A stretch of 64,000 nt of DNA. Origin: Algoriphagus iocasae. Lineage in GTDB: Bacteria > Bacteroidota > Bacteroidia > Cytophagales > Cyclobacteriaceae. Position numbers and translations under genes: made by a program. The stretch covers positions 1,328,680-1,392,679 of the forward strand of contig NZ_JACIJO010000001.1 in the NCBI RefSeq assembly GCF_014206875.1, written 5' to 3'. The notes below the pieces were generated by a model, which worked only from the letters and a program-made list of their open reading frames with translations, was not told the DNA's origin and ran no database searches. Positions 40,573 to 50,534 of this stretch are shown here, in pieces (position 1 is the first letter of the stretch; each line of letters begins with the position of its first letter).

Positions 40573-42861
40573 TTAATTTCCAGTTTGAATCTGATAATGC
40601 CTCAAAGGTTTTTCTCCCATTAGGTGCTCGATAAAGTAATCCCAGCGTTTCTTGGTGAAATAATCCCCATTTGTCCTTCCAAAGCTATGGTTTCGGCTTG
40701 GCCAGATAAATAAATCAAAATCTTTTCCTGCATTGATTAATGCTTCTGCAAATTTGAAAGTAGCGGAAGGGTTTACATTTTCATCAATTCCACCATGTGC
40801 CAAAAGCAAATGTCCTTTGAGATTTGCTGCATTGGTGATATTGGATTGATCATGGTAAAAATCTCCAACTGGATAACCCATATACATTTCAGGCCACCAA
40901 GCCTTTTCCATTCGGTGATCATGATCTCCTGCTGAGGCTACTCCTACTTTGTAAAAGTCCGGATGAAGTAACATCGCCCTTCCAGCATCATACCCACCGG
41001 CAGAATGTCCGAAAACCCCAACTTTATCGATATCCATAAACTTGTTTTTTGCAGCCAATTCTTTGATAGCTAAGACATGGTCAGTTGTGCCATCACCAAG
41101 ATTATTATAAGATACATCGTTGAATGCTTTTCCTCGACCATGAGTGCCTAAGCCATCTACAGTGACTACTACAAAACCAAGTTCCGCCATCGGTTGCTGC
41201 AAACCGATTAACCCAGCTTTAAAGGTCTTTGGAGTAATGTCAATATGTGGACCTGTGTAAGTGTAATCTACGATTGGATATTTCTTTTTTGGGGAGAAGG
41301 TCGTTGGCAAATAGTAGATACCATAAATGGTGGTTTTACCATCTTTCGCTGTTGCAGTAAACTGTTTTGGGCTTTGGTAACCTCTATTAAGTAGATTCGA
41401 GATATCTGCTTTCGAAACCTCATAAACTATCTTTCCTGTCTCTAATTCTCTGACTACAGAAACTGTTGGGGTATCTACTGTTGAATAATTATCGACGAAA
41501 TACTTGGATCCAGGAGAATAGGAAACTTCATGGAATGAATTTTCCGGAGTCAGTAACGTTAAGCCCGTTCCATCAAGATTCACCTTATAGACAAAAGAAT
41601 AATAAGGATTCACATCTTTTTCCTTTCCGGCAGCTTCAAAATAAAGAATACCATTGTCCTCATCTAAATACAAAACGTTTTTGACGACGAATTCGCCATC
41701 GGTAATATTATTGATCAACTTCCCACTTTTCCAATCCATCAAATACAATTGATTCCAGCCTGATTTTTCTGTTCCAAGTATAAATTGACCGTTATCCAAT
41801 CTTCTGAAGATGTTATTATTATTGACATGGGTAGGAGAGGATTCTGAATATACTTTTCTGATTTCTTTTGTATTGGCGTCTATTTCAATCAAGTCAAAAG
41901 CCTTAATTCCTCGGTGTAAATAAGTCCCATAAAGATGCTCGCTTGAGCTGTCCCAATTGAAATACATACCTATAAAATGGGGAAGGGAAAGTTCGGTGAA
42001 CTTGTGCATGTCCTTAGATTCTAAATCAAAAAGCACGGGGATATAAGTAACCACAGTGGTATCACCTGGAGAAGCCCGATAGTAACCTTGAAGTTGTGGG
42101 CGGAATTTATCGTCTTGGCTATTGTCAAGTAGTAGCATTTTTTCTGCCAATCTTAGATCAACAATCTGTGCTTGAATTTTTTTAGAATCTGGGGACCAAT
42201 TGATAGAGAAATGGAACGGTCTCTCCCCATTTTCTCCATAGATCATGTCCGACCAACCCCAAAAGGATGCGTATTCATAGTCCTTTTTACCGTCATGGCT
42301 CAGTTGAGTTTCTTCGCCAGTTTCTAGATTCTCTACAAAAAGATTGAAATTTCGGGTGAAAGCTCTCCACTTTCCATCAGGGGAAATAGAGCTATCTCTG
42401 TTCCTTGGCGCATTGGATCTTTTTGAATCTAGTTGATCACCGCTTAAAGTCCAATCCTGATTTTTCCAGTTAAATGAAATAGAACCGTCTTGCTTTATTT
42501 GAATTCGATTAATCGGAAGATCTTTATCGGAAATTTCTTCGCCTGTCTTTTCACTTAGAAGCTTTGCTAATAAGGCATGATCAAATGCTTCCTTTGTCGT
42601 CTTTGCTTCTATGTCAGTTAGGAAAAAGCGCTTCCCATTTTCTGTGTAGGCTTGGTGCCAAAACTTGGTTTTCCCCTCAAGCCAATTTGGAATAACTTCC
42701 AGATGATATACTTCCTTTTGAATAGAATTGCTCAAAAAATACTCAGCTCTGTGATAGGTCTCTTCGGTAATTTGAGCCATCGATTTCTGGCCAAAAAAGC
42801 TGAGAAAAAGAATCAGTAAAAAAGCTGATTTATAACTTTTAATTAAAGAAAGACAACTCAT
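40573..42861 (-). CDS. S9 dipeptidyl peptidase IV-type enzyme (secreted)
   Basis: The 762-residue protein has a signal peptide (about 1-29, KSMAQ) and the DPP-IV layout: an N-terminal eight-bladed propeller (about 90-500, with SPDGKWRAFTRNFNLFVEN and SPDSKKIQ motifs) and a C-terminal alpha/beta hydrolase. DGLGTHGRGKAFNDVSY precedes the nucleophile elbow GVFGHSAGGYD, then HGGIDENVNPS (Asp) and PSRNHSFGR (His), so the triad is complete. It removes Xaa-Pro/Ala dipeptides from peptides outside the cytoplasm and would cooperate with the tricorn-like enzyme in peptide use. Monocistronic. Confidence 0.92.
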   Translation of the reverse strand: MSCLSLIKSYKSAFLLILFLSFFGQKSMAQITEETYHRAEYFLSNSIQKEVYHLEVIPNWLEGKTKFWHQAYTENGKRFFLTDIEAKTTKEAFDHALLAKLLSEKTGEEISDKDLPINRIQIKQDGSISFNWKNQDWTLSGDQLDSKRSNAPRNRDSSISPDGKWRAFTRNFNLFVENLETGEETQLSHDGKKDYEYASFWGWSDMIYGENGERPFHFSINWSPDSKKIQAQIVDLRLAEKMLLLDNSQDDKFRPQLQGYYRASPGDTTVVTYIPVLFDLESKDMHKFTELSLPHFIGMYFNWDSSSEHLYGTYLHRGIKAFDLIEIDANTKEIRKVYSESSPTHVNNNNIFRRLDNGQFILGTEKSGWNQLYLMDWKSGKLINNITDGEFVVKNVLYLDEDNGILYFEAAGKEKDVNPYYSFVYKVNLDGTGLTLLTPENSFHEVSYSPGSKYFVDNYSTVDTPTVSVVRELETGKIVYEVSKADISNLLNRGYQSPKQFTATAKDGKTTIYGIYYLPTTFSPKKKYPIVDYTYTGPHIDITPKTFKAGLIGLQQPMAELGFVVVTVDGLGTHGRGKAFNDVSYNNLGDGTTDHVLAIKELAAKNKFMDIDKVGVFGHSAGGYDAGRAMLLHPDFYKVGVASAGDHDHRMEKAWWPEMYMGYPVGDFYHDQSNITNAANLKGHLLLAHGGIDENVNPSATFKFAEALINAGKDFDLFIWPSRNHSFGRTNGDYFTKKRWDYFIEHLMGEKPLRHYQIQTGN

Positions 42862-42961
42862 AAATTGGGACTTTGAATAATCAATTAAGGTAATCCAAAA
42901 TCGAAGAAGAAACCCCTTGAAAATTGATCAATTGTAATCCAATGTTGTGGATAGTTTATAA

Positions 42962-43516
42962 TTAACCAGCAGCCTCATAAGCTTTTTTAAGCCAATCGAC
43001 TAGTTCTTTGGAGTATTGCTCCTCATGGTTGATTACCATTCTATGGCTTACCATGCCACTAGATTTGGTGTCAAGTTCCAAAATTCCGGATGGTTCTTGA
43101 CCTTTTAGGTTAATTCCAATGTCAAATCTGGTTTTAGTGGCTGGAATCAGCATTGCAAATTGCTTCTTCCTCCTCACGCTGACATAGGCGTTTTTAGGAG
43201 CGAATTCTACGTCTTTGCCAAAACCTTCGATTATGGATCTAAGTTTTTGATAAAGCGGGAGAAAATGTTCTTTGCCTTTGTACTGTTTTGCAATCAATTC
43301 ATCGGTATCGGAAACAGAACCTGCATCTGATTTCAAAGTTTTATGGGCCACCAAGTTGGCAAATCCATGTGTGAATTGATGATTGGTTTTAAGGTATTTT
43401 AGAATTTCTCCATGCTTTTGGAAATTCTCTTTTTTGACAATCGAAACCCATTCATCCAGACTTTTACCTGTGTTTTTTTCTAGGTTATCAATCATCGTTT
43501 GAGCGGCTTGATCCAT
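42962..43516 (-). CDS. DUF4287 + DUF5655 domain protein
   Basis: The first about 65 residues (AAQTMIDNLEKNTGKSLDEW, TNHQFTHGFANLVAHKTL) match DUF4287. Residues about 75-180 (LFLPLYQKLRS-like start, KNAYVSVRRKKQFAMLIPAT, FDIGINLKGQEP) match DUF5655. Both have no assigned function but often occur fused. There is no signal peptide; the protein is 184 residues. It starts 11 bases after the endonuclease/exonuclease/phosphatase gene and is cotranscribed with it. Confidence 0.8.
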   Translation of the reverse strand: MDQAAQTMIDNLEKNTGKSLDEWVSIVKKENFQKHGEILKYLKTNHQFTHGFANLVAHKTLKSDAGSVSDTDELIAKQYKGKEHFLPLYQKLRSIIEGFGKDVEFAPKNAYVSVRRKKQFAMLIPATKTRFDIGINLKGQEPSGILELDTKSSGMVSHRMVINHEEQYSKELVDWLKKAYEAAG

Positions 43517-43527
43517 TTTTGTAAAGT

Positions 43528-44520
43528 TTAAAATTCGATTTCAGATAGAATTGGGAAGTGATCAGAACCTTGAATAAGTTGGTTTCTGACACTTTGGATA
43601 AGAGAGTTATCCTTTTCAAGATAAGGATTCCAAACCTTTCCATCAAGGATTTTGAGACCTTGGCTTACCAGAATATGGTCGATCAATACATTTATTTGAT
43701 CGCCTGTAATTCTGTCTTTGAATCGACTGGAATTCGGTGTCCAGCCAAATGAATTAAGTTTAGGCTTGGGTAATACTGATTTTAGGATGTATTCAGGATG
43801 CCAGGTGTCTCCAAGAAGTAATTCAACCGCACTTTTGCTAAATCTATTTTCATAGAAATCCAGCTCAAAACCGTCATTGATATCTCCCATGACCATCACC
43901 TGTTGTCCCTTTTCCAAATACTCGTCGCATCGCTCTCGGATGGACATACATTCTGCAAATAGTTTCAATCGATCCCGCTGTGAGATTTGTTCAAACCTTG
44001 CATAGTCTACCATGTCAAAAATTCCTTTGGACTTGGTATGGGCAATTATTACCCGAGTGAGAAAAACGTCATTCAGATCCAAAATACTTAATTCCAAAGG
44101 TGGTCTGTAGTGCTTGTATTGTTCTTTGATCAGCCTGTTTAATGTATCGACCAAAAAAGGCTCATCAAATCGTTTTCCTTCTTTGGTTTCTGGAGTAAAA
44201 AGTACCTTGATTTTATCAGGATTGTAAAGCGCACAAAGTTCCTGCTGACCTGGAGAAGGAAATCCATGGATTCCTTTTAAGTTTTTGGAAGGAATAAATT
44301 CCTGAATCCAGGCTTCCAATTGAAGGGAAGCTGTTTTGGATTGATTTACCAAAGTATTTGGACCCTCGACAATTCCCAAAAAATCAGGATCCATGGCTTC
44401 TACTACTTCTGCCAGTTTTTTGCTTCGGTTTCCATCAGCTCCAGTGGTGATTGGGTTTCCTTCGGAATCAAAAAGATCCCTCATCCATTCTACGTTATAA
44501 ACTCCAATTTTTAATTTCAT
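43528..44520 (-). CDS. endonuclease/exonuclease/phosphatase family protein
   Basis: The 330-residue protein begins with MKLKIGVYNVEWMRDLF, the N-terminal Asn-Glu region of the EEP fold. It has LGIVEGPN with the metal-binding Glu, QVMVMGDINDGFE with the catalytic Asp-x-Asn, and the C-terminal QGSDHFPIL with Asp-His. All core residues are present, so metal-dependent phosphodiesterase activity is expected; the substrate could be nucleic acid or phospholipid. No signal peptide. Its ATG directly abuts the T-tract of the upstream terminator. Confidence 0.85.
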   Translation of the reverse strand: MKLKIGVYNVEWMRDLFDSEGNPITTGADGNRSKKLAEVVEAMDPDFLGIVEGPNTLVNQSKTASLQLEAWIQEFIPSKNLKGIHGFPSPGQQELCALYNPDKIKVLFTPETKEGKRFDEPFLVDTLNRLIKEQYKHYRPPLELSILDLNDVFLTRVIIAHTKSKGIFDMVDYARFEQISQRDRLKLFAECMSIRERCDEYLEKGQQVMVMGDINDGFELDFYENRFSKSAVELLLGDTWHPEYILKSVLPKPKLNSFGWTPNSSRFKDRITGDQINVLIDHILVSQGLKILDGKVWNPYLEKDNSLIQSVRNQLIQGSDHFPILSEIEF

Positions 44521-44554
44521 AAAAAATCCCTGTTTGATTAAAAAACAGGGATAA
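44521..44554 (-). terminator. intrinsic terminator of the DUF5009 gene, touching the next start codon
   Basis: On the minus strand the stem ATCCCTGTTT / AAACAGGGAT with a short loop is followed by T6, and the next codon is the ATG of the EEP gene at 44520. The upstream gene ends at 44599. Confidence 0.8.
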
Positions 44555-44598
44555 TTTAAGGATTTCTTGGTACAGAATTGACTGTCAGTGAATTAAGT

Positions 44599-45744
44599 TT
44601 ACACCTTAATATAGATTCGTTTTTTATCCATCCATAGCCCTATCACCCAAATCAAAAGCATGTAGGTGAAAGCAAAGAAAAAGGAAGCATTTTTTGGGCT
44701 GAGCCAGTTGGTAAATAAATTTTGATAAACAAAAGCTCTTAAACTCATATCTCCGACAGGGATCATCCCTAATAATCTGATGACGATTCCCGATGCCACA
44801 TAAAGTATCAAAGGGTTTCTTCCAAATACTTCGAAGAAATAGGTCCAACCTTTGATGCTTTTCATTTCTATGACATATACTAAAACAGCGAGAATCAACA
44901 TGTCAATTCCAACAGTCAAAAGCACGTAAGAGCTAGTCCAGATTTTTTTGTTGATAGTGAAAACAAGATCCCAAGCATAGGCTGCGGCTATTAAAACTGC
45001 ACCGAAAATCACAAGTTTCTTCACTGTTTCCATGTTATTGCCAAGCTTTTGGATCATTTTTCCCACCAAATAACCTGCTATGACATTGACAATGGAAGGC
45101 AGTGTGCTCAGTAAACCTTCTGGGTCAAATGGAATTCCTTCTCCACCATACATTCTTTCTGGCCCAATCAATGCCAAATCAAGCTTAATAGCGGCATTTC
45201 CTACCAACCCATAAGGATCGGAAGCATCTCCAAACACATACATGATCGCCCAGTACCCTAGCAAAGCCAACCCACTAAAAATCCAGCTAAATCGAACTCC
45301 ACCTACATACAATACAATGGCTGCAAAGAAATAACTAAGGGAGATTCTCTGTAAAACACCGAAGAGTCTAACTTCTGTAAGATTGATGAAACTGAATTCA
45401 CCGCTTTCTGAAATGTGGTAAAATGGAAAGGCATTAAGCAACCATCCTATAAAGAATATGAGGAAGGCCCGTTTTCCTACTTTTTTAAAAAAATCCCCGG
45501 TGGACATCTCCTGAAGTTTTTTCATGGAGAAGCTCATTGCATTTCCAACCACAAATAGAAATGTTGGAAAAACAAGGTCAGTAGGAGTAAATCCATGCCA
45601 TTTGGCATGAGCTAATGGTGCATATAAATTGGACCAATCGCCAGCGGTATTTACAATTACCATAAATGCGATTGTCATTCCCCTCAATACATCCAAAGCG
45701 AGATATCTATTTGATAAGATACCAGAACTGGAGTTTAATGTCAT
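44599..45744 (-). CDS. DUF5009/HGSNAT-like membrane acyltransferase
   Basis: The 381-residue protein has about ten membrane helices and begins SNRYLALDVLRGMTIAFMVI, then NTAGDW, LAHAKWHGFTPTDLVFPTFLF, the signature of the DUF5009/COG4299 group related to heparan-alpha-glucosaminide N-acetyltransferase. Bacterial relatives (NagX-like) are thought to move acetyl groups to sugars across the inner membrane. His in HAKWHG is a candidate acetyl carrier. Followed by a terminator, so it is monocistronic. Confidence 0.87.
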   Translation of the reverse strand: MTLNSSSGILSNRYLALDVLRGMTIAFMVIVNTAGDWSNLYAPLAHAKWHGFTPTDLVFPTFLFVVGNAMSFSMKKLQEMSTGDFFKKVGKRAFLIFFIGWLLNAFPFYHISESGEFSFINLTEVRLFGVLQRISLSYFFAAIVLYVGGVRFSWIFSGLALLGYWAIMYVFGDASDPYGLVGNAAIKLDLALIGPERMYGGEGIPFDPEGLLSTLPSIVNVIAGYLVGKMIQKLGNNMETVKKLVIFGAVLIAAAYAWDLVFTINKKIWTSSYVLLTVGIDMLILAVLVYVIEMKSIKGWTYFFEVFGRNPLILYVASGIVIRLLGMIPVGDMSLRAFVYQNLFTNWLSPKNASFFFAFTYMLLIWVIGLWMDKKRIYIKV

Positions 45745-45867
45745 TTTTAAGGTTGAATTGGGTGGTAAATAAATTGAATTATTAATCTAAGTAATCTCGC
45801 CTCAATTTAAAATATTATCTTGTTTTATGCTTTTCATTAAAATTTTTGTTGAATTAAAATCGAGAGA

Positions 45868-46749
45868 ATGAAAAATATCGACATCGAAAAACTTAAAGTA
45901 ACCTCTAAAATAGAGCTGAAAAATGTCCCTACTTTTCTAGACTTAGAAACCTCTGAAAAGAAAAAGGCTAAAAAGCTAAATGAATATCGAGAGGCATTAT
46001 CTGACCATCAGGATACCATGTATGCGCATAATAAATATTCTGTTTTAATATGTTTACAAGGGATGGATACTGCCGGAAAAGACAGTTTGATCAGGGAAGT
46101 TTTCAAAGAATTTAATCCGAGGGGAGTGGTTGTACATAGTTTTAAGACTCCGACTTCCTCAGAACTGGAGCATGACTATCTGTGGAGGCATTATATCGCA
46201 CTTCCAGAGCGGGGCAAATATGCTGTATTCAATAGAACCCATTATGAAAATGTACTGGTGACTAGGGTTCATCCTGAATATATCTTATCAGAAAATATTC
46301 CTGGAATTGATTCTGTGGAGGACATTACCCCCGCCTTTTGGGAAAAGAGATTTGATCAGATCAATAATTTCGAAAAGCATATCAGTCAAAATGGGGTAAT
46401 TATCCTGAAGTTTTTCCTTCATCTCAGTAAGGATGAGCAAAAGCATAGACTCTTGAGGAGGTTGGATAAAAAGAAGCATAACTGGAAATTTTCTCCAGGT
46501 GATTTGAAAGAGCGCGGATATTGGGAAAAGTATCAATCCTATTATGAAGATGCAATCAATAGAACTTCTAAACCACATGCACCTTGGTATATCATTCCTG
46601 CCGATAATAAAGAGACTGCAAGGGTTTTGGTGGCAAAAACTATATTGGAGGAAATGGTACGATATAAGGATATTAAAGAACCGGTTTTGGAAGAGGAAGT
46701 GGCAGAGAATATCGGTAAGTATAGGGAAATGCTAATGAAAGATGAATAA
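45868..46749 (+). CDS. polyphosphate kinase 2 family protein
   Basis: The 293-residue protein matches PPK2, which phosphorylates nucleotides with polyphosphate. The Walker A motif GMDTAGKDS is at 65-73; the lid FNRTHYENVLVTRVHPEY and DEQKHRLLRRLDKKKHNW regions follow, as does PWYIIPADNKETARVLVA. A single PPK2 domain of this length fits class I or III enzymes; the class and nucleotide cannot be told by eye. Monocistronic on the plus strand. Confidence 0.92.
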   Translation: MKNIDIEKLKVTSKIELKNVPTFLDLETSEKKKAKKLNEYREALSDHQDTMYAHNKYSVLICLQGMDTAGKDSLIREVFKEFNPRGVVVHSFKTPTSSELEHDYLWRHYIALPERGKYAVFNRTHYENVLVTRVHPEYILSENIPGIDSVEDITPAFWEKRFDQINNFEKHISQNGVIILKFFLHLSKDEQKHRLLRRLDKKKHNWKFSPGDLKERGYWEKYQSYYEDAINRTSKPHAPWYIIPADNKETARVLVAKTILEEMVRYKDIKEPVLEEEVAENIGKYREMLMKDE

Positions 46750-46862
46750 TGAATATGTTTAGATAGTACAATTTTATTCTATAAATATTACATTTTTCAA
46801 GATATTTTTTTATCTTCATTTACTTTTAAAAAATTGATTTTTAACGTTTTAACTTTTGTCCT

Positions 46863-48305
46863 ATGAAAAATCTAGCATTCATCCTGTTTTTGTGTTTTTT
46901 CTTGATTTACTGCAAAAATGATAAAATTGCAAATCCTGGCAGTACCCAAATCTCAGAAGTTCAAAATACCCTAAATCCTCTTGGGGTTAGTTCAGAACAA
47001 CTGATTGAGGGGTCTTACTTGTTTTATCTTGATGAAAATCAGTTTGCCCCGATCGTAAATGAAGCTAAGGAAGACAATGAAGGCCAGATAAATCCCGATA
47101 TAATTCTAAGCAAAAAGAAGGTAATTCAGGACTATTTTAAACAAGAGCATGACATTACAATAAACGATGAGGATATTTTTGTCATCAGTTTTTCAGGTTT
47201 CTTGATGGAAAACTTAAGTAAAAAAGACGCAGAAAGAATTAAAGGTCATCAATATGTTGTAGCTGCTCAACAAAATTTTACTTTTCAAAATATAAGACCT
47301 TCTATGCAGTCTAACCCGATTCCTGAGAACATTAGACCTTCAATGCAGAATAATCAGGAATGGCAATATGATTCACAGAATAAGACTAGTACAAACGTGA
47401 GCTTCGTAAATCCATTAAATATCGTGGGAAGTGAAGAGCACAAAATTTGGATTGTGGACACTGGTATTGATGGAACCCATAAAGATTTAAATGTGATAGG
47501 AACTGTGATGGAGGGTGGAGTCAATGTTGAATATTCTAAATCATTTGTACCAAATGAGGACGATCCTTTAATCGATTCTCTAGGTCATGGAACACATTGT
47601 GCAGGGATTGCTTCAGGCAAGGCACATGCTCCTAATGATCCTAATCAAATAGGTATGAACGGCGTTTCTCCGGGTGCTCCAGTGGTTTCTATAAAGGTTA
47701 TTAATAAAAATGGTTTTGGTATTTGGGCAAAAGTAGTGAAAGCTTTAGAGCATGTATATAGTTTAGCAAATCCTGGGGATATTGTTAATATGAGTATTGG
47801 TGCAGAATGGCAGGGAGCTTCTTCAATTAATTATTGTAGTAATCCAAATGGCAATTTGAATAAAGTGTTGAAGCAAATAGTAAATTTAGCAACCAAAAAA
47901 CATGTTTATGTGGTAATAGCTGCAGGAAATGAGGCTATAAAGTCTGAGGATTATTTTCCAGGTTGCTATGTGCCAACGTCAACAAATGATTCAACTATTA
48001 CTGTTGCGTCAATTAAAACAACTTTTGATTTCCAACAAGGAATTTATTTGACACCTGTTTATTCGAATTTTTCTTCTTTTAAGAGTCCGACTATTGACTT
48101 TGTAAGTCCTGGAGAAGAAATGTTTTCAACTTTTCCGGGGAATTCATACAGGGTAATGTCTGGAACCTCAATGTCTACTGCATTGATGGCCGGAATTATT
48201 CATGCGCGAGGCAGTTTGCCAGGAGGTACTTCTGCAGAAAAAGTTAACGGGTTATCTTCAAATAATGATTCGGGATCCCAATATCCAATAGGGAAGGTAA
48301 ACTAA
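46863..48305 (+). CDS. subtilisin-like serine peptidase (S8), lipoprotein
   Basis: The 480-residue protein has a lipobox (LIYC, Cys17). Residues about 50-140 form an I9-like inhibitory prodomain. A linker with two RPSMQ units (IRPSMQSNPIPENIRPSMQN) leads into the S8 domain with catalytic Asp199 (WIVDTGID), His242 (GHGTHCAG), oxyanion Asn in IAAGNE and Ser436 in SGTSMSTALMAG. A conserved Cys pair (NYCSN and PGCYV) also appears in the paralogue at 50883. No C-terminal sorting domain is visible. Upstream sequence GTTTTAAC--TTGTCCTATG resembles that of the paralogue. Confidence 0.9.
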   Translation: MKNLAFILFLCFFLIYCKNDKIANPGSTQISEVQNTLNPLGVSSEQLIEGSYLFYLDENQFAPIVNEAKEDNEGQINPDIILSKKKVIQDYFKQEHDITINDEDIFVISFSGFLMENLSKKDAERIKGHQYVVAAQQNFTFQNIRPSMQSNPIPENIRPSMQNNQEWQYDSQNKTSTNVSFVNPLNIVGSEEHKIWIVDTGIDGTHKDLNVIGTVMEGGVNVEYSKSFVPNEDDPLIDSLGHGTHCAGIASGKAHAPNDPNQIGMNGVSPGAPVVSIKVINKNGFGIWAKVVKALEHVYSLANPGDIVNMSIGAEWQGASSINYCSNPNGNLNKVLKQIVNLATKKHVYVVIAAGNEAIKSEDYFPGCYVPTSTNDSTITVASIKTTFDFQQGIYLTPVYSNFSSFKSPTIDFVSPGEEMFSTFPGNSYRVMSGTSMSTALMAGIIHARGSLPGGTSAEKVNGLSSNNDSGSQYPIGKVN

Positions 48306-48329
48306 GCTTAAAAAAAACTATTCTATATA

Positions 48330-50534
48330 TCAGCGACTTCTCTCGAGGGAAGTCGCATTTATTTTATTTTTTTCCCTTTCCACTTCAGCCGAAATCTTTT
48401 GAATGATTTTTCTGTATTCAGGATTGCTCCTTAAATAATCGAAAATTGGGTTGTATTCTATAAAAAATAAATCTCTCCATCCATTTTCAAATGCTTCATT
48501 CAAATAGTTGAGAGATTGAGATGTTTGTTTTTTTGCTGCATAAGCACATGCCAAATCGAACAAAAGATTTGCATCTTTTTCACCTCGTGAAAGAGCTTCT
48601 TCTCTTATAAAAATAGAATTATTAAGAAGGCTATCTGCAGTCTTATTATCCCCTTCCTGAATTAACAAGTACGAATAATTTATTGGCACAGTGAAGTAAT
48701 AATCCTCTCTAAAATTCTCAAAAGACAGGATTGATTTTTCATAATTTTCTTTGGCTTGAGCAAAGTCTTTAGAAAAAAAGTTAATCAGCCCAGCAGATTC
48801 ATAACCGTTTGTATTGGGGTTTTTCTCTAAGATTTCTGGAATTAACTTTTTGCTTTCCTCAATTCTGTTTTCCGAAATGTATGCTGTTCCGATTAAGCTG
48901 TACGTTACAGGATTTGGAGCAATGTTGAGAGATTTTTTGAGCCACTCTAAAGCTTCTGTATTATTGCCAATTATTCTGTTAATCCAGCCGGCTATTCTAA
49001 ACGGGACTTGATTGTTTGGATTTAGTGAAGCTGATCTAATTTGACCATTTAATGCATCTTCTAAATATCCTTGACTGAAATCAATGGTTGCCAAATTTCC
49101 TATTGCTTCACTATAATTGGGTTTGATTAACGTTGCATTTTCAAAGGATTTTTTTGCGCTTTCTAATTTGCCTTGATAGTAGAAAGTATTTCCCCTTGTT
49201 TTATAGAGTTCTGCAGAATTAGGATCAATTAAAAGACCTTTTTCAGTGACTATATTACTCGAGTCATACCATGCGGTTTCAGCAGTATTCGCAGCAAATT
49301 GAGAATAGGTGTCAGCTAATCCTGCGTAAGCCATTGTAAAATTCCTGTCTATGCTAATAGCTTTCTTATAATATTCTGCAGCTCTAGTAAAGCCTTCCAT
49401 ATTATAATTGGAATATTCCTTTTTTGCCAATAAATACAAATTGTAAGCTTCGGGGCTTTCAGTAATTACTTTTCCTATTTCCGCTTCTTCTTTTGCTGTT
49501 AATGATATGCCTAAAACTCTTGAAATTTCTTTAGCAATGATACTTTGTATTTGAAGGAGATTTTCTCCTGATCGCGTAAATGATTCTGTCCAAAGGTTTT
49601 TATTTTCTTCAATGTCAATTAATTGTACATTGACTTTAGTCATTTCATTTAAATATTGAATTGACCCTTTCAAAATTGTACTGACTTCTAAAGCTTCTCC
49701 CAATGAATCTAAATCAAGATTAGAATCTGAGATGTCTTTTATGGAAGAAAAGGAAATGACCTTTATATCTGCAATTTCAGAAAGTTGACTGATGATTTCT
49801 TGTGTGATATCTATTGAAAATGCATCCTGAGGACTTTGTGCATTTACATTGGTGAATGGCAAAACCGCTACCGACTTGTCTTTTTCCCATGTATTGTTAT
49901 TCCAAATCAGCGAGTAGATCAAAAATAAAAAAATTGAAATTGTGGCTGCAAAAGCGACCCAAAACTTCCATGGTTCGCGTTCCTGAAACTTAACAGTCTT
50001 GATCATTTCGGCCCTTTTTGGCGTTGCCAAAGGCTTATTGGTCACGGCATAAAGCTCCAATTCTTTGGCAACATTCTTTAGGCGAAATGTGCCAAGATTT
50101 ACATAAGTAAATTCTAAATCTTTTGGTAATTGCTCCAGTACTTTGGAGCTGAATAGGATACAAGATGGTACTCCTATACTTTGAACTCGGGAGGCCACAT
50201 TTACGGCGTCTCCATAGACATCTCCATGATCAAGAATAATTCCTCCACAATGTAGACCTATTCGTAACTGTAGTTCTTTTGATTTTTGCCATTCCTTCTG
50301 GACCTCATAGCTTGCTTTGATTGCTTCTTCGGCAGTTTCAAAAATGGCTAAAATTCCGTCACCCAGTTCTTTTATGATTTTGCCTCGATATTTGCTAAAA
50401 ATTTCCTGATGAAGCTCGAGGTTTTGCTTCATCAAATCGAAAGCATGATCCTCATCCTTACCCATTAGTAAGGTATATCCGACGATATCAGAAAAATAAA
50501 CAATAGACTGTTTTCTATTTAATGTTTGGGCCAT
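48330..50534 (-). CDS. class III nucleotide cyclase with TolB-like domain and TPRs
   Basis: Residues 1-180 form a class III cyclase domain: metal-binding Asp16 (YFSDIVGY) and Asp59 (LGDG), adenine-specifying Lys55 and Asp105, and transition-state Asn112 and Arg116 in NVASR. These favour an active adenylate cyclase. A membrane span at about 191-211 follows, then a TolB/FlgO-like N-terminal region (DKSVAVLPFTNVNAQSPQDA, TILKGSIQYL) and about eight tetratricopeptide repeats to residue 720. The cyclase lies on the cytoplasmic side and the repeats in the periplasm. It lies between two subtilase genes in the opposite orientation. Confidence 0.9.
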   Translation of the reverse strand: MAQTLNRKQSIVYFSDIVGYTLLMGKDEDHAFDLMKQNLELHQEIFSKYRGKIIKELGDGILAIFETAEEAIKASYEVQKEWQKSKELQLRIGLHCGGIILDHGDVYGDAVNVASRVQSIGVPSCILFSSKVLEQLPKDLEFTYVNLGTFRLKNVAKELELYAVTNKPLATPKRAEMIKTVKFQEREPWKFWVAFAATISIFLFLIYSLIWNNNTWEKDKSVAVLPFTNVNAQSPQDAFSIDITQEIISQLSEIADIKVISFSSIKDISDSNLDLDSLGEALEVSTILKGSIQYLNEMTKVNVQLIDIEENKNLWTESFTRSGENLLQIQSIIAKEISRVLGISLTAKEEAEIGKVITESPEAYNLYLLAKKEYSNYNMEGFTRAAEYYKKAISIDRNFTMAYAGLADTYSQFAANTAETAWYDSSNIVTEKGLLIDPNSAELYKTRGNTFYYQGKLESAKKSFENATLIKPNYSEAIGNLATIDFSQGYLEDALNGQIRSASLNPNNQVPFRIAGWINRIIGNNTEALEWLKKSLNIAPNPVTYSLIGTAYISENRIEESKKLIPEILEKNPNTNGYESAGLINFFSKDFAQAKENYEKSILSFENFREDYYFTVPINYSYLLIQEGDNKTADSLLNNSIFIREEALSRGEKDANLLFDLACAYAAKKQTSQSLNYLNEAFENGWRDLFFIEYNPIFDYLRSNPEYRKIIQKISAEVEREKNKINATSLERSR
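48333..48375 (+). terminator. terminator for the first subtilase, inside the cyclase 3' end
   Basis: The hairpin GCGACTTC / GAAGTCGC with an eight-base loop is followed by a T-rich tract on the plus strand. It overlaps the last codons of the convergent cyclase gene, so it doubles as coding sequence. Confidence 0.7.
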
